Below, piece by piece: positions 9,970-17,312 of a DNA stretch of 17,376 nucleotides. Below the pieces are notes generated by a model, which was not told the DNA's origin, did no database searches, and saw only the letters and a program-made list of their open reading frames with translations. The stretch lies in assembly GCA_016191305.1 (NCBI GenBank), contig JACPOX010000209.1, forward strand, positions 1-17,376, written 5' to 3'. Position numbers and translations under genes: made by a program. Source of the stretch: Legionella longbeachae. Its GTDB lineage: Bacteria > Pseudomonadota > Gammaproteobacteria > Legionellales > Legionellaceae. Positions within the stretch are counted from its first letter, which is position 1; the number at the start of each line of letters is the position of its first letter.

Positions 9970-10815
9970 TTAACGAGGTTTAATAAGTTCAAGATATGTT
10001 GCAGGTTCTCGTTGTTGGGCAAAAGGAAATAGTCTTCCCCACAAAGCGCGTTGGTTGAAATCAAGTTCAGCAACTAATACAGCAGGTTTATTCCGTGGAG
10101 CCTGCGCCAAAATTTCGCCCATAGGGGTACTGATAAAGCTGCTTCCATAAAATTCTAAGCCATCTTCACAGCCAATGCGATTCACGGCAATGATAAACGT
10201 ATTGCTCATAATGCCTTGTGCAATCATTACTTTTTGCCACATTGATTGCGTATCTATATCAGGAGCGGTGGGTTCTCCGCCTATAGCTGTAGGATAAACT
10301 AAAATTTCTGCACCTTTTAAGCCATAAATGCGTGATAGTTCAGGAAACCATTGATCATAGCATGTTGGCAATCCTAATTGATGTCCTGCAATATGGTGAA
10401 GCGGGTAGTTGGAGTCCCCGGCTTTAAAGTAATAGTTTTCATGGTATTTTACACCACTGGGAATATGTTGTTTTCGAGTTATTGCTATAAGCTTACCTTC
10501 ATTATTATAGGCTACAGCTGTGTTATAGCCTGCATTTTCAAAAAGAGAGGCAGTAATATATACATTATTTGCCTTAGCCATTTTACTGACAAATTGAGCA
10601 GTAGGACCATTGTGAATGTCTTCCATAAAAGGAGTACTGTCTCTATCGGAACGGGTACAAAAATAAGGACTTAAAGTAAGTTCTTGCAAACAAACAATTT
10701 GTGCGTTTTGTTGTGCTGCTGTTTGTATTCCTGAAGCAAGTTTATCTTGATGCTCCTTGGTGTTTTCATGCCATCTTTCTTGTACTAATGCTACAGTGAG
10801 TTTTTCTTGGGTCAT
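9970..10815 (-). CDS. aguB: N-carbamoylputrescine amidase
   Basis: A nitrilase-superfamily C-N hydrolase that converts N-carbamoylputrescine to putrescine, CO2 and ammonia, the last step of the agmatine route. Numbering from the ATG at 10815, the catalytic triad is E45 (CLQELTLSPYF), K115 (ITRKQHIPSG) and C152 (GLPTCYDQWFPE). The C-terminal RALWGRLFPFAQQREPATY is typical of this subfamily. I chose MTQEKL at 10815 because GAGGTAGG sits just upstream and homologues start here; a longer open frame to 10908 adds an unconserved 31 residues. The protein is 281 aa, close to the family norm. It is the first gene of the aguB-speA-aguA unit, so the whole putrescine pathway from arginine is encoded together, although speA is broken here. 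Confidence 0.95.
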   Translation of the reverse strand: MTQEKLTVALVQERWHENTKEHQDKLASGIQTAAQQNAQIVCLQELTLSPYFCTRSDRDSTPFMEDIHNGPTAQFVSKMAKANNVYITASLFENAGYNTAVAYNNEGKLIAITRKQHIPSGVKYHENYYFKAGDSNYPLHHIAGHQLGLPTCYDQWFPELSRIYGLKGAEILVYPTAIGGEPTAPDIDTQSMWQKVMIAQGIMSNTFIIAVNRIGCEDGLEFYGSSFISTPMGEILAQAPRNKPAVLVAELDFNQRALWGRLFPFAQQREPATYLELIKPR

Positions 10816-10868
10816 TAACCTACCTCTTTTCAAATAAACAGTTAAAATAAAGTGAACTCTACCAGAAT

Positions 10869-10890
10869 ATCCGCGGTTTGTCCGCGAGAT
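10869..10890. repeat. GC-rich hairpin upstream of aguB
   Basis: CGCGG (10872-10876) pairs with CCGCG (10882-10886) around a TTTGT loop, extended by ATC/GAT with a one-base bulge. It lies about 55-75 bp upstream of the aguB start and stands out against AT-rich surroundings. It could be a dispersed palindromic repeat or a structured leader of the aguB mRNA. Confidence 0.4.
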
Positions 10891-10912
10891 GAAGAACACC
10901 ACTGCCATTATT

Positions 10913-10936
10913 GTAGGCTGGGCCCCTGGCCCAACC
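10913..10936. repeat. Dispersed palindromic repeat, copy 1
   Basis: This is a near-perfect palindrome with core GCTGGGCCCCTGGCCCAAC preceded by GTAG. It differs at one position from the copy at 15020-15042, where the stem is perfect. Both copies are intergenic. It behaves like a REP-type element; it may also act as a transcript end between the unknown gene at 10987-11976 and aguB. Confidence 0.7.
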
Positions 10937-10986
10937 TAAATTTCAAAGCCATTTCCCCAATTTTTGGTGCAAGTTGTTCAAATTTA

Positions 10987-11976
10987 TTATTTTGGTGTTA
11001 AGCTAAATGTGCGATCCGAATCCTTTTCATTTTCCGAATCTTCGCTATAAAAGCTTTCAGTATCATCATTTTCAATACCCGTTTCAAGCAATAATTCTTC
11101 AAGTGATATATGATTTGATAAAGGTATTGTTGATTTAGCAAATAATCCATTTGGATTGTTTGCTAGTGATGTATTTTCTTTATCTTCAGAAATTTGTTTT
11201 TTTCTTATGACTTCAGCTATTTGTTTGAATGGATTTGCTTGATCAAATACTTCAGTACTAAGTAGTTCCAGCTGGTGCAGGATTTTTATTCGAACCTCAG
11301 CAGATTTTAGAGTTCCTAATTTAGTACCTATTTCTTCTTCATGATCTTTTAATAAAGAACGAAACATGTTTGCGAACATATTACAGGTATCATGGTTAAA
11401 ATCTCGGCTACTAAAGAATTTCTCTGGATTATCTCCTAATAAAAATTGTTTTATATTGCGATGTAAAGTAAAGGCTACTTGCATTTTTGTAGTCAGTGCA
11501 CTCTTTGGAAAAACAATATCTATATTGCGAGCAATTTGGCTATGAACCTCTCCTGGTGCACATAGAGCGAGTCTTTCGGCGATGGCTGGCTCATTATTTT
11601 TTAATACATTTTTAGCGAGTTCGCTAAAGCGATGGAAGGGGGTTGGATTAAACTCCTCGCCAATTAATAAAGAATGAGGTGCTTTATTTCGTGGATCAAA
11701 TAATGAAAATATACTTTGTCTTACTTGATATGCTTCACTGATAACAGAATGAAATGAGCCATCTTTTTTAGTTAGATTTCTTAATGCTTCAATCTGCAGA
11801 CCATAATTTTTAAACTTGGTCATTGGGCAGTCTGAAATTATCTTGGTGGCAAGAATATTTTTTTCTTTATTGCTAAGCGCATTAAGTACCTCAGCATTTT
11901 CAGCTAATGCATCGCCATTACTAAACGCTTCGTAGGGATTTTCTAGTTTGATTATTTGCTCATAGGTAAAAATCAT
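10987..11976 (-). CDS. Hypothetical protein, candidate Dot/Icm effector
   Basis: I do not recognise a domain. The 329-aa product is hydrophilic, has no signal peptide or membrane segment, and is largely helical in composition. Its last 45 residues are strongly acidic and Ser-rich (LEELLLETGIENDDTE, then YSEDSENEKDSD) and end in a short hydrophobic/basic tail. That resembles the E-block-type C-terminal signal described for Legionella Dot/Icm substrates. The start at 11976 has an excellent ribosome-binding site (AAGGAGG). It sits between aguB and divergent hfq. From memory, L. pneumophila has the effector gene ravA (lpg0008) in the corresponding position, so this may be a relative; I could not check this by alignment. 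The function is unknown. Confidence 0.85.
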   Translation of the reverse strand: MIFTYEQIIKLENPYEAFSNGDALAENAEVLNALSNKEKNILATKIISDCPMTKFKNYGLQIEALRNLTKKDGSFHSVISEAYQVRQSIFSLFDPRNKAPHSLLIGEEFNPTPFHRFSELAKNVLKNNEPAIAERLALCAPGEVHSQIARNIDIVFPKSALTTKMQVAFTLHRNIKQFLLGDNPEKFFSSRDFNHDTCNMFANMFRSLLKDHEEEIGTKLGTLKSAEVRIKILHQLELLSTEVFDQANPFKQIAEVIRKKQISEDKENTSLANNPNGLFAKSTIPLSNHISLEELLLETGIENDDTESFYSEDSENEKDSDRTFSLTPK

Positions 11977-12130
11977 TTAATCCTCCTTAATTTAAAAAAT
12001 GAAAAACAATAGTAACGAATTAAAATTGAACTGTCATGAAATTAATCTAAAGTTTTAGCTAAAAATGTCGAATAAGTGATCAGATACATGTTTTGCCTTT
12101 AAAAAATACAATAACAACAAGGAGTGGGCA

Positions 12131-12388
12131 ATGTCTAAAAATCATTTATTACAAGACCCCTTTTTAAACGAGTTACGTAAAGATAAGGTGCCGGTATCTA
12201 TTTTTTTAGTAAATGGAATTAAATTGCATGGAATAGTGGACTCGTTTGATCAATACGTAGTCATGTTGAAAAACTCTATCACTCAAATGGTTTATAAACA
12301 TGCAATTTCTACGGTTGTTCCTTCGCGTGCTGTAAAAATACCCACAGAAAATGAAATGGGTGCTAGTGAAGAAACCACCGAAGACTAA
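12131..12388 (+). CDS. hfq: RNA chaperone Hfq
   Basis: Hfq is a hexameric Sm-like protein that pairs small RNAs with mRNAs. The 85-aa sequence has the canonical Sm1 region ([41 protein letters not shown]) and the Sm2 motif [12 protein letters not shown], followed by a short acidic tail. Conserved Gln8-type, Phe/Tyr and Lys/His RNA-binding positions of the proximal face are present. The start at 12131 has AAGGAGTGG at good spacing. It is divergent from the effector-like gene and followed by hflX, as in the widespread miaA-hfq-hflX order. In L. pneumophila a cis-antisense RNA (Anti-hfq) to the hfq 5' region is reported; I cannot identify its promoter here. Confidence 0.97.
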   Translation: MSKNHLLQDPFLNELRKDKVPVSIFLVNGIKLHGIVDSFDQYVVMLKNSITQMVYKHAISTVVPSRAVKIPTENEMGASEETTED

Positions 12389-12518
12389 AAAAAATCGATT
12401 TTCTTTCATAAGCTTATAAGCCAACATGAATATTTGTTAGTTGTAATTAGCAGTTGGTTGGACTTGTAAGCTCAACTTACTTTAGCTACGCTTATTCTTT
12501 TTTTCGGAGAATAGGTTA
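12389..12518 (+). other. hfq-hflX spacer
   Basis: The 130-bp spacer contains a short palindrome GCTTATAAGC near 12410-12420 and a T-rich stretch just before hflX, but I see no clear terminator or promoter. The hflX ribosome-binding site is GGAGA at about 12506-12510. Confidence 0.3.
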
Positions 12519-13769
12519 GTGTTTGAACGTCCTCAAGGTGGTGAACGGGCTGTGTTGGTGCAATTAGCACTACCGGGAGTTGATGCAGATAAGGCATTGC
12601 AGGAATTTGAAGAGTTAGCTCTTTCAGCACAAGCAGAGATACTGGATTGTGTCCTAGGTACTCGTGTTACGCCTGATGCTAAATATTATGTGGGTAAAGG
12701 TAAGGCTGAAGAAATTGCTCAGCTTGTTAAGACACTTGATGCAGAATTAGTTCTCATCAATCATGAATTATCCCCTTCACAAGAACGAAATTTGGAGCGT
12801 CTATTTGAATGCCGTGTGGTTGATCGAAGCGGTTTGATTCTCGATATTTTTGCGCAGCGTGCACGCACTTTTGAAGGGAAGCTGCAAGTTGAATTAGCGC
12901 AATTACAGCATTTATCGACGCGTTTAATTCGTGGTTGGACTCATTTAGAGCGGCAAAAAGGTGGGATCGGCTTGCGCGGCCCTGGTGAAACGCAGCTAGA
13001 AACAGATCGTCGTTTATTAAGAGAGCGTATTAAATACATTAATAAACGTTTGGAAAAAGTACGTTGCAGTAGAGATCAAAACCGTCAAGCCAGACGTAAA
13101 GCTTCTTTGCTTACTGTTTCTTTGGTAGGTTACACCAATGCGGGTAAATCAACCTTGTTTAATACTTTGACTGGCGAACATATTTATGTGGCCGATCAAT
13201 TGTTTGCCACTTTGGATCCTACCATGCGCCAACTTAACTTACCTGGTTCTTCCGCGGTGATTTTGACCGATACGGTAGGATTCATACGTGATTTGCCACA
13301 TCAACTAGTAGAAGCATTTCGCGCCACATTGGAAGAAACGCAACAAGCTGATTTATTACTGCATGTCATTGATATTTCTGATCCTCATTGGCGAGATACC
13401 GTTTTTTCAGTGCAGCAAGTTTTAGATGAAATAGGTGTGCAGAATATTCCTGTGATTCAAGTATTTAATAAAATTGATCTACAAGAAGGATGGACGCCTA
13501 AGATCGATTATCAAGAAGGAAGATGCAAAGTATGGATCTCTGCTGCAGCAAATCTAGGAATTGATTTATTAAAAGATGCCATTAGTACACAGTTGCACGG
13601 AGCAGTACTTGTCGAAGAGGTAATTCTTAAGGCAACTCAAGCAAAATTACGCGCTCAATTATATCAATTAGGTGCGGTTTTGAGTGAGTTTATTGATGAG
13701 GAAGGCGGGTGGATGTTAAAGATACGTCTTACTCATGCACAAAAACAGCGCTTGTTTTCAAGCGTATGA
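12519..13769 (+). CDS. hflX: GTPase HflX (ribosome-splitting/rescue GTPase)
   Basis: HflX is an Obg-like GTPase that binds 50S subunits and splits stalled or hibernating ribosomes under stress. The start is a GTG (MFERPQGGERAVLVQ), matching the E. coli HflX N-terminus, with GGAGA about 8 nt upstream. The N-terminal HflX domain shows YYVGKGKAEEIA and ELSPSQERNLERL; the linker motif GGIGLRGPGETQLE is diagnostic. The G domain has G1 GYTNAGKST (about residues 204-212), G3 DTVGFIRDLP and G4 NKIDL. At 416 aa it is of usual length. It follows hfq; the hflK and hflC genes that often follow in gammaproteobacteria are not present downstream in this window, where an effector-like gene follows instead. 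Confidence 0.97.
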   Translation: MFERPQGGERAVLVQLALPGVDADKALQEFEELALSAQAEILDCVLGTRVTPDAKYYVGKGKAEEIAQLVKTLDAELVLINHELSPSQERNLERLFECRVVDRSGLILDIFAQRARTFEGKLQVELAQLQHLSTRLIRGWTHLERQKGGIGLRGPGETQLETDRRLLRERIKYINKRLEKVRCSRDQNRQARRKASLLTVSLVGYTNAGKSTLFNTLTGEHIYVADQLFATLDPTMRQLNLPGSSAVILTDTVGFIRDLPHQLVEAFRATLEETQQADLLLHVIDISDPHWRDTVFSVQQVLDEIGVQNIPVIQVFNKIDLQEGWTPKIDYQEGRCKVWISAAANLGIDLLKDAISTQLHGAVLVEEVILKATQAKLRAQLYQLGAVLSEFIDEEGGWMLKIRLTHAQKQRLFSSV

Positions 13770-13778
13770 AGATTTTTT
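13749..13778 (+). terminator. Possible terminator overlapping the end of hflX
   Basis: CGCTTG (13749-13754) and CAAGCG (13759-13764) form a 6-bp stem with a TTTT loop, and a TTTTTT run follows at 13773-13778. The stem lies within the last codons of hflX and the T-run is about 8 nt away, so it is only a candidate. A second, weaker option is AAACG/CGTTT (13795-13813) followed by GTTTTTT. Confidence 0.35.
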
Positions 13779-13830
13779 GATTATTTGGCCCGCAAAACGC
13801 AGGACCACCGTTTGTTTTTTGTCATGTTTG

Positions 13831-13839
13831 TGTTATAAT
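13831..13839 (+). promoter_or_regulatory. Extended -10 promoter for the gene at 13864
   Basis: TGTTATAAT is an exact extended -10 (TGnTATAAT). A poor -35 (TTGTTT, 13812-13817) lies 16 bp upstream. It would start transcription just before the ATG at 13864/13870, so the downstream gene is probably transcribed independently of hflX. Confidence 0.5.
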
Positions 13840-13863
13840 TATCCTAATTGAATAAGATAGAAG

Positions 13864-14933
13864 ATGATTATGACTCTTAAAATCTTGGCTGGCGGGCTAA
13901 ACCAGTACGATAAAGAGGTTAAAGATTTAAAATTCCCTGTACCCGTTGAAGAAAGTAGCAAGTGGAGAGCTGTGCCCATGAGCGTTGGTAAGGGCGAATG
14001 GGTAGAAGTTGATTTAACTGATAAAGCAAAAAATTGGGAAGGTATTTATACGGATGGGCTTACAGCGTGTGCAGCTATAGCCATTGTAAAATTTGATGAG
14101 CAAAATAAAATCTCTAAAGTATGGATGTACCATATAGAGGGAGGATTTAACGAAGACAAAATGCCAAATTTTCCCAAGGGCTTAATAATAATGATAATTA
14201 TCAAATTCTTGGTAAATTTGGCAATAGTGACAGTACTGATACAGAGCAAATCGAACGTTCGGTTCAAAAAAAAGAGAGTATAGTTTCAGTTTTAAAAGAA
14301 AAATATGGCCAGCAAAAAGAAGTTACTCTCATGATAAATCCTGTAAATAGTCTTGGACATCCCACTGGTTTTGCAATTACAAAAGAAGGCTTTATTGGTC
14401 TCACTCCAGGCTCCGATCAATATATTGATTCATTTAACCCAGCTGGTATCTCAAGTATGCCAGAGCAAGGACCCTATTTTACAAAGAAAAATATATCGTA
14501 TAATAATAAGGATACTGCTAACGATATTTATATTAGAGAAAAAGACATTCTGGTAGAGTGGATCAACTGTCTTCCTGATAATGATAAACAAAAGTTGAAT
14601 ACAGCCGTGCAAAAAATTGATGCGCTATCAAAAAACAATTTGGAAGATGCAACCAAAGCACTAATATATACCCGTCATTATTTATATCAAGATCTTTCAT
14701 CCGAAACAAAGCAAGAAAAAAGCAACGAATATATTGCAAAAATGAATGACCTAGGCAAAGCAAGTTGGGGAACTATAGCCGTGTCTGTGGTGGCCGCTGT
14801 AACAGGGCTGGGTTTAATATTAACAGCTTATAATATTTATCAACATTTTAAAATAAAATCAGAACTCAAATCAATTATCGATGAAACTACTCCAGAATCA
14901 AACCTAGGTCCGTCTGGAGATAATAAAATTTAA
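13864..14933 (+). pseudogene. Effector-like protein with Cys/His (CNF/CheD-like?) N-terminal motif, frameshifted
   Basis: Two open stretches are parts of one gene. The first frame runs from ATG 13864 through GGFNEDKMPNFPKG, then loses sense. From about 14175 onward the neighbouring frame continues without a stop as GLNNNDNYQILGKF and on to TAA at 14931-14933. Restoring one base near 14171-14182 gives about 356 aa. The N-terminal part contains TDGLTACAAIAIV (C69) and VWMYHIEGG (H90), an arrangement like the catalytic Cys/His of CNF1, BLF1 and CheD glutamine deamidases; this is a resemblance only. A single hydrophobic helix (WGTIAVSVVAAVTGLGLILTA) lies near the C-terminus, followed by a polar acidic tail. 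The ATG at 13870 has better ribosome-binding-site spacing than 13864. I recall the L. pneumophila effector gene cegC1 (lpg0012) near hflX; any relationship is untested. Confidence 0.7.
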
Positions 14934-15019
14934 GAATAAAACCATTTGAGAGTCCTTAGGTCTTGAGCGAGAATGTTCCCCATAATAGGTCATCCCCCGA
15001 TGTTATTAAGTAATGATTT

Positions 15020-15042
15020 GTAGGTTGGGCCCCTGGCCCAAC
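15020..15042. repeat. Dispersed palindromic repeat, copy 2
   Basis: This is a perfect palindrome, GTTGGGCC-CCT-GGCCCAAC, preceded by GTAG as in copy 1 at 10913-10936. It lies 39 bp after the stop of the minus-strand thioredoxin gene and 86 bp after the stop of the effector-like gene, that is, between convergent genes, where the hairpin could end transcripts or protect 3' ends. Confidence 0.7.
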
Positions 15043-15080
15043 AAAGGGCTATACGTTAGGCTGATGTTCTTGTTGGACCT

Positions 15081-15548
15081 TCAGCTGTTCTTTTTACCTA
15101 TTGTTTCTTCCAGGCCTTTAATATCTAAGCCGCCATAGAGTCTATCAACGAGCTTTCCTTGTGGATTAATAACAAAGGTAACTGGGACTCCTACAATATC
15201 ACCTAAGCCCAAAGCAAAAGCAGGATCCATGCTTAGAGAAGGATAACTGATATGGAGTTTATCAATCAGTTTTTGTTGTTTGTATACGGGTAATGCATCG
15301 TAATTTACTGCAAATAATTCCACAGAATTTTTTTTGTATTTTTGATAAAAACGATTCAATTCTGGAATTTCTTCGACGCAAGTTTTACACCAACTAGCCC
15401 AGTAATTAATAAGCACCCATTTTCCCTGCAAAGATGAAAAAGATATTGTGTTGCCTTTAATGTCCTTAAGGAGAACGTCTGCCTGACAAAAGGATGCTGT
15501 GGTCATTAAAATTAAAACAGCAAATGCGGATTTTATTATGGAGTTCAT
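15081..15548 (-). CDS. Periplasmic TlpA/ResA-like thioredoxin-fold protein
   Basis: This family includes thiol-disulfide oxidoreductases that reduce periplasmic Cys pairs, for example in cytochrome c maturation. Starting at MNSIIKSAF (15548) there is a clean signal peptide with a hydrophobic core ([12 protein letters not shown]) and a likely cleavage after Cys-Gln-Ala around residue 23. The thioredoxin fold has [14 protein letters not shown] (active-site CxxC at C54/C57) followed by [14 protein letters not shown], and the cis-Pro motif [12 protein letters not shown]. Length is about 155 aa, normal for the family. An upstream ATG at 15563 would add MHEIT; neither start has a strong ribosome-binding site, and the later one fits a signal peptide better. 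It is divergent from tdk with about 70 bp between. The partner protein is not evident from the neighbours. Confidence 0.88.
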   Translation of the reverse strand: MNSIIKSAFAVLILMTTASFCQADVLLKDIKGNTISFSSLQGKWVLINYWASWCKTCVEEIPELNRFYQKYKKNSVELFAVNYDALPVYKQQKLIDKLHISYPSLSMDPAFALGLGDIVGVPVTFVINPQGKLVDRLYGGLDIKGLEETIGKKNS

Positions 15549-15621
15549 CGTTATCTCATGCATGAATCAAAGTTCAAGTAATGCTATGATAACTGTATTT
15601 CCAAAAAAGCTGAAATTTCCT

Positions 15622-16239
15622 ATGGCAAAACTATACTTTTATTTTGCAGCAATGAACGCTGGAAAAAGTACTGTCCTGTTGCAATCAAGTTATAATTATC
15701 GTGAACGTGGTATGCATACTTTATTGTTTACCCCCGCAATCGATAATCGCTATCAATTTGGTACAGTGCATTCACGGATTGGATTATCTGAACAAGCATT
15801 AATATTTAATGCAGAAGAAGATTTGTACAAACAAGTGCTTAGGCAAGAACAAAAATACGCTTGTGTCCTGATTGATGAAGCACAGTTTTTAACACGAGCA
15901 CAAGTTCATCAATTAACAGAAATTACTGATAAACTGAGTATCCCTGTTCTTGCTTATGGTTTGCGTACGGATTTTCGCGGGGAATTATTTGAGGGTAGTC
16001 AATATCTTCTAGCTTGGGCAGATGAACTTGTAGAGATTAAAACAATCTGTCATTGCGGACGCAAAGCAACAATGATCTTACGACTTAATGAACATGGAGT
16101 TGCAATTACTGAAGGCGAACAGGTCGTTATTGGCGGAAATGATATGTATTCATCGACTTGTCGTAAACATTTTAAGCAGCGAGATCCGGGAGTAATATTG
16201 AACAATATAGAAAGGTCCGTAGGTTTACTACTTGATTAA
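15622..16239 (+). CDS. tdk: Thymidine kinase (type II)
   Basis: Tdk phosphorylates thymidine to dTMP in the pyrimidine salvage pathway. The start at 15622 ([17 protein letters not shown]) matches the E. coli enzyme's N-terminus exactly in register; the open frame extends upstream to 15499, but that part is unconserved and overlaps the divergent thioredoxin gene. The P-loop is AMNAGKST (about residues 10-17), Walker B-like LIDEAQFLT carries the catalytic Glu, the substrate lasso region is [19 protein letters not shown], and the zinc site is formed by CHCGRK and STCRKH. At 205 aa it is the same length as E. coli Tdk. The ribosome-binding site is weak. The pirin gene follows after 23 nt on the same strand and is probably co-transcribed. 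Confidence 0.96.
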   Translation: MAKLYFYFAAMNAGKSTVLLQSSYNYRERGMHTLLFTPAIDNRYQFGTVHSRIGLSEQALIFNAEEDLYKQVLRQEQKYACVLIDEAQFLTRAQVHQLTEITDKLSIPVLAYGLRTDFRGELFEGSQYLLAWADELVEIKTICHCGRKATMILRLNEHGVAITEGEQVVIGGNDMYSSTCRKHFKQRDPGVILNNIERSVGLLLD

Positions 16240-16262
16240 CCAATCGATTGCGGAGCAAATGA

Positions 16263-17090
16263 ATGAGAGAAATTAAAGTAGAACGATTAATCAAAGGCGT
16301 TCTGGTACGAGAAGGCGCTGGAGTTAAATTGCATCGCTACATTGGTATGGAAAAGACTAATGATTTTGAGCCTTTTTTATTGCTTGATTATTTTAATAGT
16401 GCCGATCCATTGGATTATATGGCCGGCTTTCCTCCGCACCCTCATCGAGGTTTTGAAACGATTACTTATTTGCTGGATGGTAGTATTACCCATGAAGACA
16501 ATAAAGGACATAAAGGAACTATTAGCGCAGGCGATGTCCAGTGGATGACTGCTGGTAGAGGAATAGTTCATTCGGAAATGCCCGCAGCTAACTCCCGATT
16601 ACACGGATTACAGTTGTGGTTGAATTTACCCGCAGCAGAAAAAATGTGTACTCCACGTTATCAAGATATGCACAGTAATCAGTTACCCGTGGAAACAAAT
16701 GATTCAGGCACACGCGTTAAAGTAATTGCGGGCCAAACGGATAAAGGAACTTGTTCGCCAATTACAGGTATTGCAACGCAACCCTTGTTTTTAGATATTA
16801 CTTTATCTCCAGGGGCCAGCATGCAACAAATTATTCCCGAGGATTACCAGGCAATTCTTCTAGTGATTTCAGGCACAGTAAAGATAGGCGAGCAATTAGT
16901 TCAGAATGATAGACTGGCAAAACTTGGTGCTGGGGATGTTTTGATTTTACAAGCTCAGACAGCAAGCCAATGTCTCTTGATCGCTGCTGCTAGAATACAT
17001 GAACCCATTACTCGCCATGGCCCCTTTGTAATGAATAGCCAGGATGAAATAATCCAAGCCCTTGATGACTTTCGTAAGGGTAAATTCTAA
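16263..17090 (+). CDS. Pirin-family cupin protein
   Basis: Pirins are bicupin metal-binding proteins; some bacterial members have quercetin 2,3-dioxygenase activity or bind metabolic enzymes, and the role here is unknown. The N-terminal cupin has the full pirin signature HPHRGFETITYLLDG (metal ligands H59 and H61), GDVQWMTAGRGIVHSEM (ligands H103 and E105), followed by GLQLWLNLP. The C-terminal cupin includes PLFLDITLSPGAS and ends near HEPITRHGPFVMNSQDEI, typical of the family. It is 275 aa, close to the usual 280-290. The start ATG at 16263 has GGAG 7 nt upstream. It lies 23 nt downstream of tdk on the same strand. Confidence 0.94.
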   Translation: MREIKVERLIKGVLVREGAGVKLHRYIGMEKTNDFEPFLLLDYFNSADPLDYMAGFPPHPHRGFETITYLLDGSITHEDNKGHKGTISAGDVQWMTAGRGIVHSEMPAANSRLHGLQLWLNLPAAEKMCTPRYQDMHSNQLPVETNDSGTRVKVIAGQTDKGTCSPITGIATQPLFLDITLSPGASMQQIIPEDYQAILLVISGTVKIGEQLVQNDRLAKLGAGDVLILQAQTASQCLLIAAARIHEPITRHGPFVMNSQDEIIQALDDFRKGKF

Positions 17091-17137
17091 CTATTACCCT
17101 GCTCGCCACGTAACTTCTCAATAAGTCCGGGCAAAAC

Positions 17138-17219
17138 GTCATCTCGAAAGTAGTGAGAGATCTCCAAAACCCAAGTACAAAGCCTCATTTAGGAGATTCC
17201 TCACGTTGTTCGGAATGAC
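17138..17219. repeat. Imperfect inverted-repeat (MITE/REP-like) element
   Basis: A 28-nt arm starting GTCATCTCGAAAG (17138-17165) matches the reverse complement of 17192-17219, which starts GTCATTCCGAAC, at 20 of 28 positions, with a 26-nt spacer. Both arms end in ATCTCC. This 'GTCATTCCGA...GAATCTCC' palindrome is a type found dispersed in many bacterial genomes. It lies between the pirin gene and the gene at the right edge. No transposase is nearby, so if mobile it is non-autonomous. Confidence 0.7.
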
Positions 17220-17235
17220 ATTGCTCGACTTACTT

Positions 17236-17278
17236 CTATACCTCATAGGTAATTGAATTATCTAAATAAAAGGTATAG
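17236..17278. promoter_or_regulatory. Inverted repeat and weak promoter upstream of the right-edge gene
   Basis: CTATACCT (17236-17243) is the reverse complement of AGGTATAG (17271-17278). The right arm overlaps a possible -10 (TATAGA, 17274-17279), with TTGAAT at 17253-17258 as a possible -35 at a short 15-bp spacing. The overlap suggests an operator or a stem-loop at the promoter of the gene beginning at 17313. Support is limited to sequence pattern. Confidence 0.3.
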
Positions 17279-17312
17279 AGTGATATCTTCTTCAAGGCAA
17301 GGATGATGAACA

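Noticed and set aside
10378..10674. 98-aa plus-strand ORF inside aguB
   Set aside because: Antisense to the conserved nitrilase core, including the catalytic Cys region; not credible as a gene.
12206..12427. 73-aa minus-strand ORF overlapping hfq
   Set aside because: It is the shadow of the Hfq Sm fold. An antisense RNA is possible here, but the ORF itself has no supporting start or motif.
15499..15621. Longer thymidine kinase start at 15499 (246 aa)
   Set aside because: The extra 41 residues are unconserved and overlap the divergent thioredoxin gene; the ATG at 15622 aligns with known Tdk N-termini.
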